A stretch of 7,440 nt of DNA from Methanomassiliicoccaceae archaeon (lineage in GTDB: Archaea > Thermoplasmatota > Thermoplasmata > Methanomassiliicoccales > Methanomethylophilaceae), in the NCBI GenBank assembly GCA_031254685.1, contig JAIRTZ010000121.1, positions 1 through 7,440 of the forward strand, read 5' to 3'. This document shows positions 1-6,416 of the stretch, piece after piece (within the stretch, counting starts at the first letter, position 1; each line of letters opens with the position of its first letter). The notes under the pieces were generated by a model. It did not search any database, was not told where the DNA came from, and saw only the letters and a list, made by a program, of their open reading frames with translations. Both the position numbers and the translations under genes were made by a program.

Positions 1-14
1 CATGAAAGAGGAGA

Positions 15-992
15 TCACGCTTTGGCGGTCCTTCGGGCGCGGATGAGGAAGTTCAGCTGCGGCTCGACAGCGAATTCGCCTTCCTCGGCATCGATCTCGT
101 CAAGGGCCGTTCCCAGCGATCGTATCGTATCCTCATACGGCACCTTCACGAACAGGAGCGGAAAGGTCGTCGTTTCATAATCGTTCTTGTACACATCATC
201 GGAAATGACATTTCTCAGCGATGCGGTCAGAGCCGACGGGTCGAGGTCGATCGGAACTCTGAAGGCTGCGACCGCTTTCCGCTCATGCTCCCCTATCTCT
301 TTAAGCAGCCGGAAGAACTCCCCGTCGAATCGTATATGCGGCAGTATCTTGTGAATGTCGTAAAGATGCCTCGAATAGGCGTTTATCCTCCCTCTGAGGC
401 TGTTGGAATTCAGCGAATGAAGTTTATCGATGAACGTGACCTGCAGGGACTGCACGGTCACGTCGAACGGTCCGAGATCGAATTTTGATATAACTTCGTC
501 ACTGTTCTCATCCTTCAGATGGTCATAGAGCAGCGACGAGGCCGGTAACAGAAGAGCGGGAGATGCCGTCCTGCGGAAGAACGTCTCGACCAACAGGAAC
601 GGTTTCAAACTACTGCCGGTATAATTTGAAGGGAAACGGATGTTATGCTGCGCATAGGCCCTCCCGCTGTCGATCTTATCTGCATTTGTGTGTTCCAATC
701 CTAATTTGTCCGCGACATCTATTATGTGATATTTCAGCCCCTTCTTCTGCTTCTGCGTCGCATCCGGCCGCATGGTGAGGTCTATGTCCTCGGAAAAGCG
801 ATCGATCAGCCTATAGCACTTGGAAAGGCACGTACCTCCTTTGAAGATGATATTCGGTTCCGCTTCGAACAAATGTTTCAGGAACAGGGTGACGAAATAA
901 TCCTTCTCGATCATCGCATGCCCGATCCTTGTTCTCCTGGCGCAATCACCGATCAATTCATCGAATTTATCCTCATATTCATGCAAATACAT
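15..992 (-). CDS. AbiEii/AbiGii-family nucleotidyltransferase toxin
   Basis: This 325-residue protein is the toxin half of an AbiE-like toxin-antitoxin pair. Known AbiEii/MenT relatives are nucleotidyltransferase-fold enzymes; some add nucleotides to tRNA acceptor ends and stop translation. The substrate here is unknown. Visible motifs are IEKDYFVT (28-35), FKGGTCLSKCY (50-60) followed by RFSEDIDL (65-72), which gives the GG...DxD metal-binding signature with D69 and D71, then TFIDKL (186-191, K190) and RHLYDI (208-213, D212), matching the later conserved Lys and Asp of the family. Length fits the family and nothing looks broken. The ATG at 992-990 follows a good ribosome binding site (AGGGGAG, 4-5 nt upstream). 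The start lies inside the 3' end of the antitoxin gene (14-bp overlap), which suggests translational coupling. Family assignment is confident; biochemical activity is inferred. Confidence 0.9.
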   Translation of the reverse strand: MYLHEYEDKFDELIGDCARRTRIGHAMIEKDYFVTLFLKHLFEAEPNIIFKGGTCLSKCYRLIDRFSEDIDLTMRPDATQKQKKGLKYHIIDVADKLGLEHTNADKIDSGRAYAQHNIRFPSNYTGSSLKPFLLVETFFRRTASPALLLPASSLLYDHLKDENSDEVISKFDLGPFDVTVQSLQVTFIDKLHSLNSNSLRGRINAYSRHLYDIHKILPHIRFDGEFFRLLKEIGEHERKAVAAFRVPIDLDPSALTASLRNVISDDVYKNDYETTTFPLLFVKVPYEDTIRSLGTALDEIDAEEGEFAVEPQLNFLIRARRTAKA

Positions 993-1626
993 TTTTCTCC
1001 CCTATCCTTAAAATATTTTCCAGCGCATGTGCAGGAAAGTGTTTTGCATAACGTAATACAACTTCTTCTCTGATCTGTTTTAATTCTACGAATTCTCTGA
1101 TATATCCCGCTTCTTTTTTATTTAGGGGCCGTCGCATCTCGGTGAACGTTTCCAGCAGCATCAATGCATAAACGTTCTTTTTTGTTATAGGAACCCTCGA
1201 TCTGTGCACGGTCACAAAAGACGTGCTCACCTTGACCCTTCTGACGCTTGCCGATGTCTTTGAAGTTACCAATTCAATATCAAACGGCATCTGTGTCGTA
1301 AGATGTAATCCATTGAGAAGCGTCAGTCCGGAATAGTATCCGAAAATCGCTTCTCCATGATGTATGAATTTCTTATTTGTTATCTTCCAACCGCTCAATA
1401 CAGATCGTTTTCCTGTAAGCATGATCGTCGGAAAGTAATAGACTCCGTATTCGCTCCTTGCGATGACGCCGTCCTTCAGTAATTCTTTCAGCAATTGAAA
1501 CACTCTGGGGCGTGAATATTCTTTCCAGGACCTGATGACCTCTTTAGTGAATATAGGTTCATTCGTTCCGAACTTTCTCAGCAGCCTGTCGGCCAATTCC
1601 TCTTTAGTGACCATTCTAGTCCTCAT
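979..1626 (-). CDS. AbiEi-like (DUF6088-type) winged-helix antitoxin
   Basis: This 215-residue protein is the likely antitoxin and autoregulator of the pair. The N-terminal ~70 residues look like a winged helix: a VTKEELADRLL helix, a basic helix around SWKEYSRPRVFQLLKELL, then a wing (GVIARSEYGVYYFP). The middle carries the motif GYYSGLTLLNGLHLTTQMP, typical of AbiEi/DUF6088 proteins. The C-terminal third is helical and basic. In characterised AbiE systems the antitoxin represses its own promoter through the N-terminal domain; that is inferred here. Three in-frame starts exist: GTG at 1632, ATG at 1626 and ATG at 1614. ATG 1626 is chosen because GGTG ends 7 nt before it and a TATA box at 1654-1647 would place the transcript start at about 1624-1627. 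The gene is visibly more AT-rich than fen1 and ileS, consistent with transfer. Confidence 0.85.
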   Translation of the reverse strand: MRTRMVTKEELADRLLRKFGTNEPIFTKEVIRSWKEYSRPRVFQLLKELLKDGVIARSEYGVYYFPTIMLTGKRSVLSGWKITNKKFIHHGEAIFGYYSGLTLLNGLHLTTQMPFDIELVTSKTSASVRRVKVSTSFVTVHRSRVPITKKNVYALMLLETFTEMRRPLNKKEAGYIREFVELKQIREEVVLRYAKHFPAHALENILRIGEKNVFA

Positions 1627-1646
1627 ATGCACGCACCTTCATATCT

Positions 1647-1654
1647 TTTTTATA
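1647..1654 (-). promoter_or_regulatory. TATA box of the toxin-antitoxin operon
   Basis: The minus strand reads TATAAAAA, preceded by further A/T (TAATAA). It is centred about 25 bp upstream of the ATG at 1626, so the transcript would be leaderless or nearly so from that start. The plus strand of the same stretch (TTTTTATATTATTA) is also TATA-like, so promoter activity in both directions cannot be excluded. This is a pattern call only. Confidence 0.5.
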
Positions 1655-1700
1655 TTATTATCTTTCCGTCCTCGGTACGACCGTTTCGGTATTGAATGAT

Positions 1701-1920
1701 AATTATACTGTTTTTAATTTTCCGTTTCTGGATAATTATACTTATTTTAATAATTTTCCATTAACAAAATTATACTGTTTTTGTTTTCAAAAATTTTATT
1801 CTTTAAATCGTCCAGCATTTATTAATTATACTGTTTTTAATATTGAAAAAATTCATTATTATACTTTTTTTTTATTTTTTCACTTATCGATCATCATACT
1901 ATTTTTTCATTTTTTCTATG
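1701..1920. repeat. T-rich degenerate ~33-bp repeat array, six copies
   Basis: The core AATTATACTGTTTTTAAT recurs, with decay, starting at 1701, 1734, 1768, 1824, 1857 and 1892. Copies 1 and 4 are identical over 18 bp. Copy 3 shares the first 15 bp. Copies 1 and 2 share GATAATTATACT and both carry AATTTTCC after the core. Copies 5 and 6 keep only (T)ATACT plus long T runs. Start-to-start intervals are 33, 34, 56, 33 and 35 bp; a 23-bp unlike segment (1801-1823) accounts for the long one. All intervals lie near multiples of 11 bp. The plus strand is extremely T-rich. There are no dyad-symmetric repeats with unique spacers, so it is not CRISPR. Possible roles are an operator array for the adjacent antitoxin, intrinsically curved DNA, or decayed satellite sequence; none is proven. 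Confidence 0.75.
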
Positions 1921-2058
1921 ACTCAGCCGACCCATTTTCCATCGTGTCGATCCCATGCCGCGGCCCTTATGCCGCCGTCCCTGCGGCATCCGGACGCGGA
2001 AGATCGTACCGGGCGTTCCGCGCCCGGGCACGGAAATGAAGAGCCCCGTCCTGGGAAA
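1921..2058. other. GC-rich intergenic island with hairpins
   Basis: Composition switches abruptly from T-rich to GC-rich at about 1921. A perfect 7-bp G/C stem, CCGGGCG (2009-2015) with CGCCCGG (2021-2027), closes a 5-nt loop. The word ATGCCGC occurs twice (1955-1961 and 1969-1975) and its complement GCGGCAT once (1983-1989), so two mutually exclusive hairpins are possible. The first can extend to 9 bp with one G-U pair. An outer CGATC/GATCG pairing (1948-1952 with 2002-2006) could enclose either. This may be a structured RNA, a DNA-binding site or the remnant of a gene. A 45-codon basic reading frame also crosses it on the minus strand (2031-1894). No known RNA family was recognised. Confidence 0.4.
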
Positions 2059-2059
2059 G

Positions 2060-2067
2060 TTTAAAAT
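2060..2067 (+). promoter_or_regulatory. TATA-like box upstream of the small membrane gene and fen1
   Basis: TTTAAAAT is centred about 28 bp before the ATG at 2092, predicting a transcript start at about 2089-2091 and a nearly leaderless mRNA. That would put the GGGTGA at 2083-2088 upstream of the mRNA, so either the true start site lies further upstream or that motif is unused. The element is close to palindromic (TTTAAA) and could also serve the minus strand. Confidence 0.45.
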
Positions 2068-2091
2068 CATTGTGACTGGTTAGGGTGACAC

Positions 2092-2268
2092 ATGATATTC
2101 GGCAATGACAGGATAAAGCTCATGGTCTTCATCCTGTTGATCTCACTTGTTATATTCGCCGCCACGATCGTGGCAGGCATCAACGTCCTGGTAACGATAC
2201 TCGTCGGCATTGTGATGCTCGTACTGATAATAGTGATAGTGCTGTACGGTTTCGAAGACGAGAAGTGA
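2092..2268 (+). CDS. Small two-helix membrane protein, function unknown
   Basis: This 58-residue protein was not recognised. After a short polar start (MIFGNDRIK), two hydrophobic stretches fill almost the whole chain, roughly residues 10-30 and 32-52. They are separated only by the GIN turn and followed by a charged tail, GFEDEK. That pattern predicts a hairpin of two membrane helices with both ends on the same side, probably cytoplasmic given R7 and K9. The ATG at 2092 follows GGGTGA (2083-2088) at close spacing and a TATA-like box at 2060-2067. Codon choice is like its neighbours, and the stop lies 12 bp before fen1 ATG, which has its own GGGTGAT site (2271-2277). The two are therefore probably co-transcribed. 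There is no sequence reason to link its function to FEN-1. Confidence 0.7.
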   Translation: MIFGNDRIKLMVFILLISLVIFAATIVAGINVLVTILVGIVMLVLIIVIVLYGFEDEK

Positions 2269-2280
2269 CCGGGTGATAAG

Positions 2281-3315
2281 ATGGGTGTCAACCTGACCGG
2301 TCTGACGGAGCCTAAGAACATTGAGCTTGCGGACCTTAAAGGCAGGACCGTGGCGATAGACGCCTACAACACGATATATCAGTTCCTTTCGATCATAAGG
2401 CAGCCCGACGGTTCCCCGCTGACCGATTCGCAGGGACGCGTGACGTCGCATCTTTCCGGATTATTGTACAGGACGGCGAATCTCATCGAATCGGGAATAT
2501 CGCCGTCGTTCGTGTTCGACGGCATACCGCATGAACTGAAGACGGGCACGATAATGGAACGCCGCGCGAGGCGCGAGAAGGCGGAGAAGGAATGGGAGGA
2601 CGCCGTGGAAGAGGGCGACATCAAGAAGGCGTTCTCCAAGGCGCAGCAGACGTCGCGGATGACGCCCGAGATCAAGGAGACGTCAAGGTCTCTGCTCGAA
2701 TTCCTCGGGATACCCGTGGTCAACGCGCCGAGCGACGGCGAGGCGCAGGCAGCATACATGAACAGGAAGGGCGACGTGTGGGCATCGGCGTCGCAGGACT
2801 TCGACTCGATACTGTACGGCGCGCCGACGTTGGTGCGCAACATGACGATAACCGGACGGCGGAAGATACCGGGAAGGGACCAGTACAGGGACGTCAAGAT
2901 AGAATTGATCGACTGCGACGCGTTCCTTAAGGAGATCGGGACCACGAGGGAACAGCTCGTGGACGTATGCATTCTGATGGGCACCGACTTCAATCCGGGG
3001 ATAGGCGGCATCGGACCGAAGAAGGGACTGAAACTGATACGGACGCACGGCGATCTCGAAGGAGTGATGAGACATCTCGGCGAAGAGATCGACAATTATG
3101 AGGAGATAAGGAACATATTCCTCAGAAGCACGTATTCGGACGATCATGACCTCACGGTAAAAAAAATAGACACCGAGAAGGTATGCGAGCTGATGTGCGA
3201 ACAGCATGATTTCTCGAAAGAACGCGTCCTCGCGGTGATAGACAGGATCGAGAATTCAAGGAAGGCCGAAGAGGCAAGAAAGAAACAACGCTCGCTTTTT
3301 GATTCCTGGGGATAG
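2281..3315 (+). CDS. fen: Flap endonuclease 1 (FEN-1)
   Basis: This structure-specific 5' nuclease removes 5' flaps during Okazaki-fragment maturation and base-excision repair, normally bound to PCNA. Length (344 residues) is usual for archaeal FEN-1. The N domain (GVNLTGLT...) and I domain carry the metal ligands D27 (AIDAY), D80 (FVFDG), D152 and E154 (APSDGEAQAAYM), D173 and D175 (SQDFDS) and D236 (MGTDFNPG). The helix-hairpin-helix GIGGIGPKKGLKLI follows at about 240-253. Position 152 is Asp where most FEN-1 proteins I recall have Glu. The basic C-terminus ends QRSLFDSWG, a PIP-box-like PCNA tail with Q, L and W but an unusual aromatic arrangement. The ATG follows GGGTGAT by 3 nt. It is probably in an operon with the small membrane gene 12 bp upstream; the ileS promoter starts immediately after its stop. 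Confidence 0.97.
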   Translation: MGVNLTGLTEPKNIELADLKGRTVAIDAYNTIYQFLSIIRQPDGSPLTDSQGRVTSHLSGLLYRTANLIESGISPSFVFDGIPHELKTGTIMERRARREKAEKEWEDAVEEGDIKKAFSKAQQTSRMTPEIKETSRSLLEFLGIPVVNAPSDGEAQAAYMNRKGDVWASASQDFDSILYGAPTLVRNMTITGRRKIPGRDQYRDVKIELIDCDAFLKEIGTTREQLVDVCILMGTDFNPGIGGIGPKKGLKLIRTHGDLEGVMRHLGEEIDNYEEIRNIFLRSTYSDDHDLTVKKIDTEKVCELMCEQHDFSKERVLAVIDRIENSRKAEEARKKQRSLFDSWG

Positions 3316-3316
3316 A

Positions 3317-3324
3317 TTATATAA
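3317..3324 (+). promoter_or_regulatory. TATA box of ileS
   Basis: TTATATAA is a near-perfect archaeal TATA box directly after the fen1 stop codon. It predicts transcription from about 3346, giving ileS its own promoter and a leader of about 38 nt before the ATG at 3384. Confidence 0.7.
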
Positions 3325-3383
3325 GGATTCTGCATTGACGCTCCTTGGCAGGGCAAGATGGTCCCGGTCAGGATAGGATAGCG

Positions 3384-6350
3384 ATGATAAAGCAGGTCCG
3401 CGCGAATTATGATGCGCCAACGATCGAGAAGGAGATCCAGGAGTTCTGGAGCTCCACGAAAGCTTATGAGAGAACCAAGAAGTTAAGGGAAAAGGGCGAA
3501 CGTTTCTATTTCCTGGACGGTCCGCCGTACACGACCGGGTCCATTCATCTGGGAACGGCGATGAACAAGACGGTGAAGGACATCCTCATCCGATACTGGA
3601 GGATGAAGGGGTTCAACGTCAGGGACCAGCCCGGATTCGATATGCACGGATTACCGATAGAGGTCCAAGTGGAGAAGAAGGTCGGGCTCAGATCAAAGAA
3701 GGATATCGAAGAGTTCGGAATAGACAAATTCATCGAAACATGTAAAAAATTCGCACAGGAACTTCTCGGCAGCATGACCGAGCAGTTCAAACAGCTCGGC
3801 GTATGGATGAACTGGGACGACCCTTACAAGACGATCAAGCCCGAATATCTCGAAGCGGCGTGGTGGACTATATCCCGCGCTCACGAACGCGGGCTCCTCG
3901 AGACCGCGAACCGCGTGCTGACGTGGTGCCCCAGATGCGAGACCGCATTGGCAGAGGCGGAGATCGAATATTGGGATGAGGACGACCCGTCCATAATGGT
4001 CCGCTTCCCGCTGACCGACGGCACAGGCTCGTTACTGATATGGACGACCACGCCGTGGACGTTACCGTCGAACCTCGCGGTGGCGGTGCATCCGGACCTC
4101 GATTATCTGAAGGCGGAGTTCTCGGGGGCGTCGGGCACAGAGACATTGATATTATTGGCGTCGGAGCTTGAGAACATAACGAAGATCGGAAAGTTCGACA
4201 GCGCCAAGGTCATCAAAAGGATGAAGGGAAAGGACCTCGAAGGTCTTGCGTACATACCGCCGTTCGAGATCCCTGAGAAATATCTGAGAAGGACGGAATG
4301 GATGCATAAGGTCGTCCTTGCGGATTACGTTGAGGCGGATAACACCGGATTGGTGCACACGGCCCCGGGGGTCGGTCCGGATGATTACGAGACGGGTAAA
4401 AAATACGGCATCGAACCGTTCTGTCCCGTCGACGAGGCCGGACGTTTCACGGAAGCGTTCCCGCTGATGGCAGGCATGAAAGTAAAGGTGGCGAACACGG
4501 AGCTACTGAAGGTGCTCGACGAGAACGGCGTTCTTTTCAACTCGTCCAAGATAAAGCACAGGTACGGGCACTGCTGGAGATGCAAATCGCCGATCATCTA
4601 TCGCAACACGGATCAATTGTTCATCAAGGTCCCCGAAGTGAAGGACAGGATGCTCGCCGAGATCGAAAGAGTGAAATGGGTTCCCGACTGGGCCGGTTCG
4701 TCCAGGGAGAGGAACTGGGTGGAAGGCGCGAGAGATTGGTGCGTCTCACGCCAGCGGTTCTGGGGCATACCCGTTCCGGTATGGACGTGCGGATGCGGCG
4801 AGAAGCGCGTTGTGGGAACATACAGGGAACTGAGCACCGGCGACGGATTCACGGAAGGCATGGACACGCACAGGCCGTGGATAGACAACGTCACATTCAA
4901 ATGCCCCAAGTGCGGGGACACGATGCGCAGGACGAAGGACGTCCTGGACGTATGGTTCGACTCCGGCGTCGCCGGATGGGCCACGCTGGGATTCCCGTCG
5001 GATGACGCCGAGTTCAAAAAATGGTGGCCCGCGAGGTTCATCACCGAGGCGCACGACCAGACGAGGGGATGGTTCTACTCGCAGCTCGTCGCCGGCGTGA
5101 TATCGTTCGACCGCGCCCCGTACGACGAGGTGCTGATGCACGGCTGGGTGCTGGACCCGAAGGGGCAGAAGATGAGCAAGAGCAAAGGCAACGTCATCGA
5201 ACCGCTGGACATCATCAAGGATGTGGGAGCGGATTCGTTACGGTTCTACGTTACGAGGGTCAATTCGCCGTGGGAGGACACCGCGTTCCAGAAGGACGGC
5301 CCGAAGAACGCGAGGAAGGTATTGAACACATATTGGAATGTGGTCAACTTCGCGTCAACGTACATGAACATCGATAATTACGATCCCGACAGGCATACGT
5401 TCGCGTCAATGAGGAAATACTTCAGGAACGAGGACGTCTGGATGATATCCAAGACGGAACGCATGAAGCGCGAGGTGACGGAGAACCTGGAGTCAAGGAA
5501 CCTGCATAAGGTTGGCCGCGCGCTTGAGGAATATATCCTTGAGGACCTCTCAAGATGGTACGTCCGACTGGTCAGGGACAGGACCTGGTCCGAGAACGAA
5601 GATGTCGAGAAGGACAAGAACGCGTCGTACTTCATACTGCATTACGCGGTAATGAACACCGCACTGGTATTGGCGCCGGTGTGCCCGCACATCTCCGAGG
5701 AAGTGTACAGGCACATGGGCGGCAAGAAAGATTCGATACACATGGAGGACTGGCCCTCATATGACGAAGAACTGATACGCGATGATCTCGAGTTCAGTAT
5801 GAAGCTCGTTCAGGACATCGTGGAGATAATCGCTTCCGAACGGCAGAAGAACAACGTAAAGCTAAGATGGCCGCTCAGGTCGATAATGGTACAGGGCGAG
5901 TCGAATGACGTCAACGCATCGGTGAGGACATTCGCTCACGTCCTCGCGCAGCAGGGCAACATCAAGACCGTTGATTTCATGGACGCGGACACAAAGTGCG
6001 AATGCACGAGGAACGCGAACGTATCGAAGGTATCCTTCGGTCCCGGCAGGCTGTGCATCGATTTCGAGATGACCGAGGAGATCGAGGCGGAAGGCTATGC
6101 CCGCGAACTTATACGAAGGATACAGCAGATGCGCAAGGACATGAAACTTGACGTCGAGCAGTATATCAACTGCGACGTGAGAGCGGACGCGGCAATGACG
6201 AGGTTCTTCGAATCGTGGAGGACGCACATTGCGAGCGAGGTGCGCGCAAGGACGATCGTCTTCACCGACGCGCCGGGAGGCGACGACGTGAAGACGTGGG
6301 ACGTCCAAGGCAAAGAGATAGTGATAGGCATAAGTTCCGCAAACCTTTGA
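3384..6350 (+). CDS. ileS: Isoleucine--tRNA ligase, archaeal type
   Basis: This class I synthetase charges tRNA-Ile in the cytoplasm and edits misactivated valine. The HIGH signature is HLGT (55-58) after DGPPYTTGSI, and KMSKS is exact at 596-600. The CP1 editing domain shows WTTTPWTLPSN (220-230) and HTAPGVGPDDY (325-335), where H325 and D334 match known editing residues. Four Cys pairs (182/185, 397/400, 469/471, 507/510) fit the zinc sites of archaeal/eukaryotic IleRS. GHCWRCKSPIIYRNTDQLF and VLDVWFDSG favour IleRS over ValRS. The helical anticodon-binding domain and C-terminal region follow and look complete. The ATG at 3384 is chosen (988 residues) because MIKQVRANYDAPTIEKEIQEFW is a typical N-terminus and a TATA box places the mRNA start near 3346. 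An in-frame TTG at 3345 would lie at the mRNA 5' end and adds 13 atypical residues. The ribosome binding site is weak (AGGATAG). Confidence 0.97.
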   Translation: MIKQVRANYDAPTIEKEIQEFWSSTKAYERTKKLREKGERFYFLDGPPYTTGSIHLGTAMNKTVKDILIRYWRMKGFNVRDQPGFDMHGLPIEVQVEKKVGLRSKKDIEEFGIDKFIETCKKFAQELLGSMTEQFKQLGVWMNWDDPYKTIKPEYLEAAWWTISRAHERGLLETANRVLTWCPRCETALAEAEIEYWDEDDPSIMVRFPLTDGTGSLLIWTTTPWTLPSNLAVAVHPDLDYLKAEFSGASGTETLILLASELENITKIGKFDSAKVIKRMKGKDLEGLAYIPPFEIPEKYLRRTEWMHKVVLADYVEADNTGLVHTAPGVGPDDYETGKKYGIEPFCPVDEAGRFTEAFPLMAGMKVKVANTELLKVLDENGVLFNSSKIKHRYGHCWRCKSPIIYRNTDQLFIKVPEVKDRMLAEIERVKWVPDWAGSSRERNWVEGARDWCVSRQRFWGIPVPVWTCGCGEKRVVGTYRELSTGDGFTEGMDTHRPWIDNVTFKCPKCGDTMRRTKDVLDVWFDSGVAGWATLGFPSDDAEFKKWWPARFITEAHDQTRGWFYSQLVAGVISFDRAPYDEVLMHGWVLDPKGQKMSKSKGNVIEPLDIIKDVGADSLRFYVTRVNSPWEDTAFQKDGPKNARKVLNTYWNVVNFASTYMNIDNYDPDRHTFASMRKYFRNEDVWMISKTERMKREVTENLESRNLHKVGRALEEYILEDLSRWYVRLVRDRTWSENEDVEKDKNASYFILHYAVMNTALVLAPVCPHISEEVYRHMGGKKDSIHMEDWPSYDEELIRDDLEFSMKLVQDIVEIIASERQKNNVKLRWPLRSIMVQGESNDVNASVRTFAHVLAQQGNIKTVDFMDADTKCECTRNANVSKVSFGPGRLCIDFEMTEEIEAEGYARELIRRIQQMRKDMKLDVEQYINCDVRADAAMTRFFESWRTHIASEVRARTIVFTDAPGGDDVKTWDVQGKEIVIGISSANL

Positions 6351-6352
6351 AC

Positions 6353-6378
6353 AGGGGCGAAAGCCCCTCTCTTCTTTT
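6353..6378 (+). terminator. Hairpin terminator after ileS
   Basis: AGGGGC (6353-6358) pairs perfectly with GCCCCT (6363-6368) around a GAAA tetraloop, followed by CTCTTCTTTT. It starts 3 nt after the ileS stop. The T tract is interrupted by C, so it may terminate transcription or stabilise the mRNA 3' end. Confidence 0.65.
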
Positions 6379-6387
6379 ACATACACC

Positions 6388-6394
6388 TTTTTAA
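6388..6394 (+). promoter_or_regulatory. TATA-like box of the tRNA thiolase gene
   Basis: TTTTTAA, preceded by ACACC, is centred 26 bp before the GTG at 6417, predicting transcription from the start codon itself. Its position after the ileS hairpin supports an independent transcription unit. Confidence 0.55.
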
Positions 6395-6416
6395 CCATCA
6401 ACACTTTCAGCGAAGC

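Noticed and set aside
2..46. Tiny plus-strand ORF MKEEITLWRSFGRG at the left edge
   Set aside because: It is antisense to the toxin 3' end, very short and has no usable upstream context.
1701..1920. Degraded CRISPR array
   Set aside because: Repeats are too degenerate, nearly continuous with each other, lack spacers of uniform length and unique content, and no cas genes are present.
1692..2039. 115-codon plus-strand open frame with a repeating NYTVFNF-like 11-residue pattern
   Set aside because: The pattern follows directly from the 33-bp (frame-preserving) T-rich repeat. It starts with TTG without a ribosome binding site, then runs into a GC-rich segment with a completely different composition.
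1843..2064. 73-codon plus-strand open frame starting MKKFIIILFFYFF
   Set aside because: The apparent signal-like hydrophobic start is a product of T-rich sequence. There is no ribosome binding site, and the second half is a low-complexity read of the GC-rich island.
1640..2091. tRNA or rRNA gene in the intergenic region
   Set aside because: No cloverleaf, T-arm consensus or rRNA motif was found; the hairpins seen do not make a tRNA fold.
2379..3095. 238-codon open frame on the minus strand inside fen1
   Set aside because: It is fully antisense to a FEN-1 with all catalytic motifs; Ser/Arg/Pro-rich composition marks it as a shadow of GC-rich codons.
3345..3383. TTG start adding 13 residues to IleRS
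   Set aside because: The TTG lies at the predicted transcript start after the TATA box at 3317-3324, the added residues do not resemble an IleRS N-terminus, and ATG 3384 begins the typical one.
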